Origin: CAZEWZ01 sp964516765
GTDB lineage: Bacteria > Bacteroidota > Bacteroidia > Flavobacteriales > UBA7430
DNA: 50,269 nucleotides
Assembly: GCA_964516765.1 (NCBI GenBank)
Contig: CAZEWZ010000012.1
Location: 1 to 50,269 of the forward strand
Direction: 5' to 3'
The translations under genes were made by a program, and so were the position numbers. Under the pieces are notes generated by a model. It made no database searches. It was not told the DNA's origin and saw only the letters and a program-made list of their open reading frames with translations. Position 1 is the stretch's first letter. Each line of letters opens with the position of its first letter. Of the stretch, positions 17,889-25,825 are shown piece by piece.

Positions 17889-18682
17889 TAGATTGCTACT
17901 AAGCCTATTATATGTGGATGTGGATTGTAATTGATGAGTTCAAAATCATCGATTGTAAAATCAAATATATTATTCACCTCTGGATTTATTTTCATTTGTG
18001 GTAATTCGTGAGTTTCTCTTGTCAATTGCAAGGTGCTTTGCTCAAGGTGGTTTGAGTATAAATGAGCATCTCCAAGGGTGTGAATAAATTCTCCAAGTTG
18101 TAAATCACAAACTTGAGCAATCATCATTGTTAATAAAGCATAGGAAGCAATATTAAATGGAACACCAAGAAATATGTCTGCGCTTCTCTGGTATAATTGA
18201 CAGGAGAGTTTTCTATTGGACACATAAAATTGAAAAAAAGCATGGCAAGGGGGAAGAGCCATATTTTCAATTTCGCCTACATTCCATGCACTAACAATTA
18301 ATCTTCTTGAATCTGGGTTATCTTTAATTTGACTAATCACCTGGGAAATTTGATCGATATACTTTCCTTCGGGAGTAGGCCATGATCTCCATTGAGAACC
18401 ATATACAGGGCCCAAGTTCCCATTATCGTCTGCCCACTCATCCCAAATTCGCACGTTGTTATCCTTTAAGTACTGAATGTTTGTTTCTCCTTTAAGAAAC
18501 CACAATAACTCATGAATTATTGAGCGTAAATGAAGTTTTTTGGTAGTAATACAGGGAAATCCCTTCTGAAGATCAAAACGCATTTGATAACCAAACACAC
18601 TTCTTGTACCTGTTCCGGTTCTGTCACTTTTTTCCTGCCCATTTTCTTTTACATGGTGCATGAGTTCTAAATACTGCTTCAT
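17888..18682 (-). CDS. thyA: Thymidylate synthase
   Basis: 264 residues, exactly the length of classical ThyA. It methylates dUMP to dTMP using methylene-tetrahydrofolate and releases dihydrofolate. Motifs are SDRTGTGTRSVFG (19-31), the nucleophile C146 in A-L-P-P-C-H, QLYQRSADIFLGVPFNIASY, and HLYSNHLEQ near the C-terminus. It ends in a TAATG overlap with the saccharopine dehydrogenase-like gene. The 91 bases before it, after the nucleoside transporter, show no clear promoter box. Confidence 0.97.
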   Translation of the reverse strand: MKQYLELMHHVKENGQEKSDRTGTGTRSVFGYQMRFDLQKGFPCITTKKLHLRSIIHELLWFLKGETNIQYLKDNNVRIWDEWADDNGNLGPVYGSQWRSWPTPEGKYIDQISQVISQIKDNPDSRRLIVSAWNVGEIENMALPPCHAFFQFYVSNRKLSCQLYQRSADIFLGVPFNIASYALLTMMIAQVCDLQLGEFIHTLGDAHLYSNHLEQSTLQLTRETHELPQMKINPEVNNIFDFTIDDFELINYNPHPHIIGLVAI

Positions 18683-18773
18683 CAGTTGTGTTTTTGCTAA
18701 AATAAATCATTGATATACATTTATAAAGGTCTACAAATGCAATTTATAAACATAATATCAACACTTCTATTAT

Positions 18774-20456
18774 CTATATTAGCATGCCAACTATGACTGC
18801 GGTAAATAATGAAGCTAAAGTCCCAGCCACTAATGCTAATAGCCCCAATCTTGAAAGAAGGGCTTTTCTATTAGGAACAAGTGCGCCAATTCCTCCAATC
18901 TGAATTCCTATTGAAGCAAAATTTGCAAATCCACATAAAATATAAGTAGACATAATAATAGACTTTTCGTGCGTAAAGAGTTCGTTTATTTTCATTTCAC
19001 CTAATGTCTTGTAGGCATAAAATTCATTTAAAATAGTTTTTTCTCCCAACAGTTGTCCTACTAAAACTGCGTCGTCCCATGATACTCCCATTAACCATAC
19101 GATTGGGGAGAAACTATAACCCAGAATAAACTGTAAGGTTAGCCCATCATAATTGGTGTGTTTGATAATTAAATTATTTAGTCCAGTCCAATTCCCAAAT
19201 AAATCGTTGGTCAAATAGTTCCCCATAGCAATCAAGGCTGTAAAAACTAGTATCATTGCGGCGACATTAACCGCTAATTTTAATCCATCTGAAGTCCCTT
19301 TGCTGATTGCTTCAAGTGCATTACTTCCCAATTTATCCTCACTCAATTTCATCTCCTGATTAAATTCTTCTGTTTCGGGGACAATCATCTTTGCTGCGAC
19401 AATCGCTGCGGGAGCAGATAAGACTGAGGCGGCTAAAAGGTGTTTGGCAAAAAGTAGCTGTTCAACTGGATCATTCCCACCAAGAAAGCCAATATAAGCA
19501 GCAAGTACACCACCGGCAATTGTAGCCATACCTCCAGACATTAGACAAAACATTTCTGAAGTAGTCATTTTGTCAAGATAAGGTCTAACCAATAGTGGAG
19601 CTTCTGTTTGTCCCAAAAACACATTTCCTACCGCTGCTAGACTCTCAGAACCGGAAAGTTTCATAAATTTCTTCATAATCCAAGCAAAAAAGTATACGAT
19701 TTTTTGAAGTATTCCTAGATAATAAAATAGACTTGTAAGTGCTGAAAAAAAGATAATAGTAGGAAGCACCATAACAATAAAATTTATTAAAGGAGCTTCA
19801 ATCTTACCTGTAATCATAGATGCAAAGAGAAAGTCTGTGCCGGCCTGAGTGAAAGAAATCAATTTAATAAACCCTTTGGATATAGATTCAAATATATGTT
19901 CAATAATAGGAACTTTTAATAGACAAAGTGCAAGTATCATTTGCAAGAGTAAACCTTTAAATACTAGGTCCCATTTGATTTTTTTTCGATTTACACTAAA
20001 AGCAAATGCGATGAATAAAAGAACAGTTAATCCAACCAATCCTCTTATCAGATCAAACAAAATAATTTTGAACGATTTTTCTTTTTTAATCTCTAATTTT
20101 TTTTCTTTTTTTGTGAAATTATAACGAATATTTCCTTCTTTAAAGCTAAGATTTACTCCCTGAAGACTAGTTTTATAACATCTTATTGTGTCGTTTGGCT
20201 TATCATATTCAAAGCATATATTTTCCTGGGTGATTTCCCATGTCCCTTTAGCATCTTGTATTGCATTATTTCTTAGACTATACCTAAATGTTCCATCTGA
20301 ATTAATTTCCATAAAGTCCGATTCATGAATTTCAAGAACAGGTTTATTCTGAAGTGTTTCTATAGATGTAAAACCCCAAAAACCAACCAGTTCCTGAGCT
20401 ATCATATTTTCACCTAGACTGAATTGTAAAATGCAAAACAGGAGAATCTTTTTCAT
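18774..20456 (-). CDS. CNT-family (NupC-like) nucleoside transporter with N-terminal lipocalin-like domain
   Basis: 560 residues, against about 400 for E. coli NupC. Residues 1-20 look like a signal sequence (ends MIAQ). Residues about 21-115 form a beta-rich lipocalin-like domain (LVGFWGFTSIE; MEINSDGTFRYS; AKGTWEITQENICFEY). From about residue 130 there are multiple hydrophobic helices of the concentrative nucleoside transporter family, including GQTEAPLLVRPYL near residue 280 and the later S-A-P-A-A-I region. It should import nucleosides with a cation. The N-terminal domain would be outside the cytoplasm. It follows the nuclease gene by four bases and precedes thyA, which fits pyrimidine salvage. 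Confidence 0.9.
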   Translation of the reverse strand: MKKILLFCILQFSLGENMIAQELVGFWGFTSIETLQNKPVLEIHESDFMEINSDGTFRYSLRNNAIQDAKGTWEITQENICFEYDKPNDTIRCYKTSLQGVNLSFKEGNIRYNFTKKEKKLEIKKEKSFKIILFDLIRGLVGLTVLLFIAFAFSVNRKKIKWDLVFKGLLLQMILALCLLKVPIIEHIFESISKGFIKLISFTQAGTDFLFASMITGKIEAPLINFIVMVLPTIIFFSALTSLFYYLGILQKIVYFFAWIMKKFMKLSGSESLAAVGNVFLGQTEAPLLVRPYLDKMTTSEMFCLMSGGMATIAGGVLAAYIGFLGGNDPVEQLLFAKHLLAASVLSAPAAIVAAKMIVPETEEFNQEMKLSEDKLGSNALEAISKGTSDGLKLAVNVAAMILVFTALIAMGNYLTNDLFGNWTGLNNLIIKHTNYDGLTLQFILGYSFSPIVWLMGVSWDDAVLVGQLLGEKTILNEFYAYKTLGEMKINELFTHEKSIIMSTYILCGFANFASIGIQIGGIGALVPNRKALLSRLGLLALVAGTLASLFTAVIVGMLI

Positions 20457-20460
20457 AAAA

Positions 20461-21087
20461 TTATTTGTAATTTTTTCTTCGATTTATTTCGTCACGAAGT
20501 GAAACTGCTCTTTCATAATTTTCTTTTTCAATTGCAACTATTAATTGTTTTTCGAGTTCTCTTTTTGAAATACTAATTAAATTTACCTGCTTGATTTTTT
20601 CACCTGATGATTTATGTTTATTTTTAATATTTACTTTTTTTAACTTAATTGGTTTTTCGTCATTTCGACTGTTTTCATCTAATACGATTCCTGCCTTTTT
20701 AAGTATTTCTTCGTAGGTGAAGATTGGGCAGTTAAATCTTAATGCAAGAGCTACTGCATCAGAAGTTCTAGAATCAATCTGATTTGTAATTCCATCTTGC
20801 TCAAAAACTAAGTATGAGTAGAAAACTCCTTCTTTGAGCTTATGAATGATGACACTTTTTAAATATAAGTTAAATGTTAACGCTATTGTTGTAAAGAGGT
20901 CATGAGAAAGTGGACGTTCTGGAACAAGTCCATCTTCTATTGCAATTGCTATGGATTGTGCCTCATAACGTCCAATCACAATAGGAAGCCTTCTCACACC
21001 ATCAATCTCCCCTAATAGAAGTGCATAAGCACTGTTATGAGATTGACTATATGTTAGACCAATAATATTAAGTTCAACCTTGTTCAT
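20461..21087 (-). CDS. Bifunctional nuclease-family (BFN/DUF151) protein with C-terminal UVR motif
   Basis: 208 residues. The first 130 match the BFN/DUF151 family (YALLLGEIDGVRRLPIVIGRYEAQSIAIA; SRTSDAVALALRFNCPIF), proposed as RNase/DNase activity in plants. Residues about 172-206 (EKQLIVAIEKENYERAVSLRDEINRR, split across the motif) form a UVR helical pair as in UvrB/UvrC. The linker is Lys-rich. This two-domain form is common in Bacteroidota. It sits between etfA (57 bases) and the nucleoside transporter (4 bases) on one strand. The true activity is not shown by the sequence. Confidence 0.87.
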   Translation of the reverse strand: MNKVELNIIGLTYSQSHNSAYALLLGEIDGVRRLPIVIGRYEAQSIAIAIEDGLVPERPLSHDLFTTIALTFNLYLKSVIIHKLKEGVFYSYLVFEQDGITNQIDSRTSDAVALALRFNCPIFTYEEILKKAGIVLDENSRNDEKPIKLKKVNIKNKHKSSGEKIKQVNLISISKRELEKQLIVAIEKENYERAVSLRDEINRRKNYK

Positions 21088-21144
21088 CTAATTTAAATTG
21101 CTACTAAAGTAAATAAAATAGATGAAGTCATTAGCTATGAATAA

Positions 21145-22113
21145 TTAATTATTTGTTTGGTATGATTTAAGTGCATCGATTAATTTAGGTACAACTTCAA
21201 ATGCATCACCAACAATTCCGTAATCTGCTGCTTTAAAAAATGGTGCATCTGGATCGGTATTAATTACAACGATATTTTTTGACGCATTTACTCCAGCCAG
21301 ATGCTGAATAGCTCCTGATATGCCAATGGCTATGTAAAGTTGAGGATTAATTGCTATTCCCGTCTGCCCAACATGCTCACTGTGTGATCTCCAGCCAATA
21401 TCAGAAACAGGTTTTGAACATGCAGTTGCAGCTCCAAGTAGACCTGCTAACTCCTCAACCATACCCCAGTTTTCAGGACCCTTAAGTCCTCTACCTGCAG
21501 AAACTACCATATCAGCTTCTGTGAGAAGGATTTTACCAGAAGATTTTTTTATAGATAGTGAGATTAGACGATTGTCAGAATCAGTTGCAACGTATTCAAA
21601 TTTTTCTGTTTCTGCAATTTTTTTATTTTCAGTAATTCCGACAGAGTTTGGAGTGATTGAGATAATTTTATTTTTATTTTCGGTATTGTAATTTACAAAT
21701 GCTTTGCTTGAAAAAGCTTTTGTTTTCAGTACAAAAGGTTCTAGAGAGCTAGGAAGACCAATTACATTTGAAATCAAACATGACTTCCTTTTTACTGATA
21801 ATATGGGACTGAGAGATTTTCCATTGTTCGTGTTTGAAACTACAATAATATCTACTCCTTCCTTATCAGCAACTTGAGATATTGCATTTGCATAAGCTTG
21901 GTTACTAAACGTCTGCATTGATTCATCTGCGATGGTGATAACTCTGGAGGCACCATACATAGCTAATATATCAGGGTTGTCTTTGTTTGCAATTGTTAAT
22001 GCAATTAAATTTACACCTAATTTTTCGGCTAATTGGGAAGCATAACTTACAGCTTCATAAGAGGCTTTTTTGAATATTCCATTCCAACTTTCTGCGTATA
22101 CTAATATTGCCAT
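21145..22113 (-). CDS. etfA: Electron transfer flavoprotein, alpha subunit
   Basis: 322 residues. The C-terminal FAD-binding domain is clear: VVSAGRGLKGPENWGMVEEL, then SEHVGQTGIAINPQLYIAIG and GISGAIQHLAGVNASKNIVV followed by N-T-D-P-D-A-P-F-F. With EtfB it takes electrons from acyl-CoA and related dehydrogenases and passes them to the quinone pool through ETF-quinone oxidoreductase. It follows etfB by 13 bases, the usual pair order. The length is normal and no residue looks lost. Confidence 0.96.
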   Translation of the reverse strand: MAILVYAESWNGIFKKASYEAVSYASQLAEKLGVNLIALTIANKDNPDILAMYGASRVITIADESMQTFSNQAYANAISQVADKEGVDIIVVSNTNNGKSLSPILSVKRKSCLISNVIGLPSSLEPFVLKTKAFSSKAFVNYNTENKNKIISITPNSVGITENKKIAETEKFEYVATDSDNRLISLSIKKSSGKILLTEADMVVSAGRGLKGPENWGMVEELAGLLGAATACSKPVSDIGWRSHSEHVGQTGIAINPQLYIAIGISGAIQHLAGVNASKNIVVINTDPDAPFFKAADYGIVGDAFEVVPKLIDALKSYQTNN

Positions 22114-22126
22114 TTTCTCTTAATTT

Positions 22127-22873
22127 TTAAATTACTTTTGCTTCTTCATGTAGCATTTCAACAAGCTTTTCTACTTGATTAGCATCAATCATTGTGCAAG
22201 CCTCTTTTTGCTCAGGCATTTCATAACTAACTACAGAAGTATATTTAGTTCCATCCGAAGCTTTTATAATAGTTAAAGGTTTTTTTCTTGCCATCATAAT
22301 TCCTCTCATTGCTGGTATACGAAGGTCTTTTTCTTCTACTAAACCCTTTTGGCCAGCAATTAATAAGGGAAGGCGGCCCTCAAGTATTTCCTTTCCACCA
22401 TCAATTTCTCTTGTTATCTGAGCTTTTTCACCATCTAAATCAAAACCTATGCAAGCATTGACGAATGGCATATCTAAATAAGTGGCTAATAATCCGGGAA
22501 CTAAACCACCATTATAGTCAATTGACTCTTTTCCAGTGATAATTAAATCATAGGATTCATTTCGAGCATAATTTGAAATAACTTGGGCTACAAAATTCGC
22601 ATCGGTCGGATCTGCGTCAATTCGAATAGCAGTATCAGCTCCTATTGCTAAGGCTTTTCTAAGCGTGGGTTCAGTAGTTTTATTTCCAACATTAATGACA
22701 GTTATGGAAGCTCCATTTTTTTCTTTTAAATGCATGGCTTTTGTCAAACCAAACTCATCATAAGGATTAATAACAAATGTGATTCCAACACTATCAAATT
22801 CAGTATTGTTGTTTGTGAAATTTATTTTTGAAGTCGTGTCAGGAACATGACTTATACATACAAGGATTTTCAT
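22127..22873 (-). CDS. etfB: Electron transfer flavoprotein, beta subunit
   Basis: 248 residues, the usual length. Motifs are KILVCISHVPDTTSKI at the start, FVINPYDEFGLTKAMHLKE, and the AMP/FAD-side loop ITGKESIDYNGGLVPGLLA. EtfB binds AMP and the flavin interface of the EtfAB heterodimer. It is the first gene of a minus-strand run etfB-etfA-BFN-transporter, with its own promoter box at 22940-22947. It faces pdhB across a 257-base divergent region. Confidence 0.96.
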   Translation of the reverse strand: MKILVCISHVPDTTSKINFTNNNTEFDSVGITFVINPYDEFGLTKAMHLKEKNGASITVINVGNKTTEPTLRKALAIGADTAIRIDADPTDANFVAQVISNYARNESYDLIITGKESIDYNGGLVPGLLATYLDMPFVNACIGFDLDGEKAQITREIDGGKEILEGRLPLLIAGQKGLVEEKDLRIPAMRGIMMARKKPLTIIKASDGTKYTSVVSYEMPEQKEACTMIDANQVEKLVEMLHEEAKVI

Positions 22874-22939
22874 GTTTAAGATTTTTTTCGAAGTTTATAT
22901 AGCTACAATCGATTAAACATTTGATTGAATTTTATAATG

Positions 22940-22947
22940 CAAATATA
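22940..22947 (-). promoter_or_regulatory. -7 box TATATTTG of the etfB operon
   Basis: Perfect TAnnTTTG on the minus strand, 66 bases before the etfB ATG, with a TTGAC about 26 bases upstream, a somewhat long spacer. Confidence 0.5.
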
Positions 22948-23104
22948 ATTAAATTTCATCTAATTTTGAGTGTCAACTTAAGCCTTTATTAATAGAACTT
23001 AGCTTTAATTAATTCATTAAATTAAATAGAAAATAATCATATTGAAGTACAATAAATATCTACAAAACATTATTTTTTTATATTTAAAATGAATAGAAAA
23101 TTTG

Positions 23105-23112
23105 TATTTTTG
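23105..23112 (+). promoter_or_regulatory. -7 box TATTTTTG of pdhB
   Basis: TAnnTTTG on the plus strand, 18 bases before the ATG at 23131. A -33 TTG is not evident. Confidence 0.45.
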
Positions 23113-23130
23113 TTTTCCTAATTTATAAAA

Positions 23131-24111
23131 ATGAGAGTAATTCAATTTAGACAAGCGATTGCGGAAGCAATGAGTGAAGAAATGAGAAAAGACGACAAAG
23201 TCTTTTTACTAGGTGAAGAAGTTGCGGAATATAATGGTGCGTACAAGGCTAGTCAAGGAATGTTAGATGAGTTTGGTTCGAAACGAGTTATTGATACTCC
23301 AATTGCTGAATTAGGTTTTGCCGGTATAGCTTGCGGTGCCGCCATGAATGGTTTAAGACCTATTGTAGAATTTATGACTTTCAACTTTTCTTTGGTTGCG
23401 ATTGATCAGATAATCAATTCCGCTGCCAAGATGATGCAAATGTCTAATGGTCAATTTCCAATGCCTATGGTGTTTAGAGGTCCTACCGCTTCGGCAGGTC
23501 AACTAGGCGCTCAACATTCTCAAGCTTTTGAGTCTTGGTATGCAAACTGTCCAGGATTAAAGGTAGTAGTACCATCCAATCCATATGATGCCAAAGGCTT
23601 GTTGAAGTCTGCGATAAGAGATAATGACCCCATCATTTTTATGGAATCCGAACAAATGTATGGTGATAAAGGCGAAGTTCCAGAGGGAGAATATCTTCTT
23701 CCAATTGGTGTGGCTGATATCAAACGCGAGGGGACTGATGTAACTATTGTTTCTTTCGGTAAAATCATGAAAAAAGTTTTTGAAGCTGCAGATTTACTTG
23801 CAAATGATGGTATTCATGCCGAAATTATTGATTTAAGAACTGTTCGACCAATTGACTACGCTACATTAATAAATTCTGTAAAGAAAACTAACAGAATGGT
23901 TGTTGTAGAAGAGTCATGGCCTCTAGCATCCTTGTCTTCAGAAATTGCATTCAATGTTCAAAAAGATGCCTTTGATTATTTAGATGCACCTGTAAGAAGA
24001 ATTTGTACTGCGGATGTACCCTTGGCCTATGCCCCAAATCTTGTCGAAGAATTCATGCCCCAAGTAAGTCAAATAGTCGAACAAGTTAAGTCAGTATTGT
24101 ATATAAAGTAG
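23131..24111 (+). CDS. pdhB: Pyruvate dehydrogenase E1 component, beta subunit
   Basis: 326 residues, typical of the beta chain of a heterotetrameric 2-oxoacid dehydrogenase E1. Motifs are FLLGEEVAEYNGAYKAS with the conserved cofactor-side Glu, RVIDTPIAELGFAGIACGAA, VFRGPTASAGQLGAQHSQ, and the C-terminal VPLAYAPNLVEEFMPQ. With the alpha chain, not in this window, it decarboxylates pyruvate on thiamine diphosphate and passes acetyl groups to E2. The PYNGAYK and QHSQ patterns favour pyruvate over branched-chain substrates, though a branched-chain enzyme cannot be fully excluded. Monocistronic here. Confidence 0.92.
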   Translation: MRVIQFRQAIAEAMSEEMRKDDKVFLLGEEVAEYNGAYKASQGMLDEFGSKRVIDTPIAELGFAGIACGAAMNGLRPIVEFMTFNFSLVAIDQIINSAAKMMQMSNGQFPMPMVFRGPTASAGQLGAQHSQAFESWYANCPGLKVVVPSNPYDAKGLLKSAIRDNDPIIFMESEQMYGDKGEVPEGEYLLPIGVADIKREGTDVTIVSFGKIMKKVFEAADLLANDGIHAEIIDLRTVRPIDYATLINSVKKTNRMVVVEESWPLASLSSEIAFNVQKDAFDYLDAPVRRICTADVPLAYAPNLVEEFMPQVSQIVEQVKSVLYIK

Positions 24112-24133
24112 TTGGAGTTTTTTATCTACAGTA

Positions 24134-25813
24134 TTAAAAGTCGGCATCCAAGTCAAATTTCATTTGCTCTTTCGTTTGAGGATTTTGAAATTCGATATGT
24201 TGAGCATGCAAGTACAATCGATCTGACTTTGTCCCATATAGATCATCTCCTAAAATAGGCATATCTAAACCTCTTTTGTGAGCCGAGTGTACTCTCAATT
24301 GGTGCGTTCTTCCAGTGATTGGTTCAAAGCTGACTTTAGTCCGATTATTTTTTATTCCTAAAACTTTCCATTTGGTCTTAGATGGTTTTCCGTGAATCTC
24401 GCAGACTAACTGTCTAGGGCGATCATCAATATCTAATCGTATAGGAAGATTTATTTCTCCTTTATCTATAGCTAGTACCCCTTCTAAAATTGCGATATAT
24501 ATTTTTTTGATTTTATTGTCAATAAACTGTTTTTGAAGATGTTTGTGTGCGCCCTTATTTTTTGCGATCATCATTAATCCAGAGGTAGACATATCCAGAC
24601 GGTGAACAATTACTGGGCCTGTAATTCTTGGAAATCGATCTTTGATTCGGTGATATACAGAATCTTTCATAGTTTTTCCAGGTACAGATAGAAGTTCTGC
24701 AGGTTTATCTACAATAAGAATATTCTCGTCTTCATATATAATTTTTATATGTTTATTTTCCGCCTGATTGATTAGTAAAGGATTAGGATCTATATCTATT
24801 CCTTTAAGCATGTGATTTAGTATAGGCTTGCACTTTCCTTGACAGGAAGGATAAAAGTTTTTATGTTTTCGAATAGCAGATGCAGGACTTTGTCCCCACC
24901 AAAATTCAGCTAAAGAAATGGGTTTGAGTTGATGTGAGTAAGCGTAGTGTAAAAGTTTTGGTGCTGCACACTCTCCTGCTGCAGCAGGTGGCTTTCCTAG
25001 GCCAGATTCGGTAAAGATTTGGAGTAGATTTTTTCTCTCTCCTGTAGAGCTTAAAAATGAGTAATTTCGAAATAGTTCGTCTTGCAACTTTCCAGAAAAT
25101 TTTTTTCTATATTTTTTGAGATCAATAATTTCATTATCAAAAATATCATAAGTTTGCTGTTCCTTATGAATTTTCTCAATTTCAGATTCTTTACGTTTTT
25201 TAAATTTTGACTTTTGCCTCATACTCTCTAGGTTAATAGAGTCTAGATAAAGTTTTAATTTTTTTCCTAGTAAATGATTTTGAGCTATTTTTCTTTTTTC
25301 TTTTCTAATTTTTCTACTTTCGATTAGCTGCTTACGTAAATCTGTCTCCATTAATGAAACTTGTTTTTTTAATCTTTTAATGCGATTTTTTATTTCATTG
25401 AAAACAAGATTTTTTTCAAGACTTTTAATTTGATCATTAATTTGACTGATTTCTAATTGTCCTTTGAGGTAAAAACTTTCTGGCTGAAGCATGTCAAATA
25501 CTGGAGGAACAAAAATGGGAAGATGGTTACTTTTTGCAAGTTTTCCTGAATATGCAGCTATGTAGCCAATATCATTTTGACTGTTCTTCACCACTAGTAC
25601 ACCAAACATCTTTCCAATTCCATTCTTTTCACTTTCCTTTAGTCCAAAATTATGGTTCCATTCGTTCTGCTCTAATAAATGGACTTGCAATTCATTAACG
25701 GCCATTAGGCTTAATGGGTGAGGGGTATAGTAGAATGGGAAGGTAAAACGATTTGGCAATTCATCTGGTAAGAATTGTTTATTGAGTTTTTGGAAGCAAT
25801 TTTGATCTTGCAT
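24134..25813 (-). CDS. RluA-family pseudouridine synthase with long N-terminal extension
   Basis: 559 residues. The catalytic domain occupies about 340-559, with HRLDMSTSGLMMIAK at 404-418, where D407 is the catalytic Asp, IYIAILEGV, and the GRTHQLRVHSAH motif near the end. The first 340 residues are unlike E. coli RluA. They include a Lys/Glu-rich predicted coiled coil (about 110-225) and a Cys-bearing segment (GECAAPKLLHYAY; SCQGKCKP at about 325) that could bind a metal (inference). The enzyme converts uridine to pseudouridine in rRNA or tRNA; the target cannot be told. It follows the carboxyltransferase gene by 12 bases. Confidence 0.88.
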   Translation of the reverse strand: MQDQNCFQKLNKQFLPDELPNRFTFPFYYTPHPLSLMAVNELQVHLLEQNEWNHNFGLKESEKNGIGKMFGVLVVKNSQNDIGYIAAYSGKLAKSNHLPIFVPPVFDMLQPESFYLKGQLEISQINDQIKSLEKNLVFNEIKNRIKRLKKQVSLMETDLRKQLIESRKIRKEKRKIAQNHLLGKKLKLYLDSINLESMRQKSKFKKRKESEIEKIHKEQQTYDIFDNEIIDLKKYRKKFSGKLQDELFRNYSFLSSTGERKNLLQIFTESGLGKPPAAAGECAAPKLLHYAYSHQLKPISLAEFWWGQSPASAIRKHKNFYPSCQGKCKPILNHMLKGIDIDPNPLLINQAENKHIKIIYEDENILIVDKPAELLSVPGKTMKDSVYHRIKDRFPRITGPVIVHRLDMSTSGLMMIAKNKGAHKHLQKQFIDNKIKKIYIAILEGVLAIDKGEINLPIRLDIDDRPRQLVCEIHGKPSKTKWKVLGIKNNRTKVSFEPITGRTHQLRVHSAHKRGLDMPILGDDLYGTKSDRLYLHAQHIEFQNPQTKEQMKFDLDADF

Positions 25814-25825
25814 TCTATGTATAAA

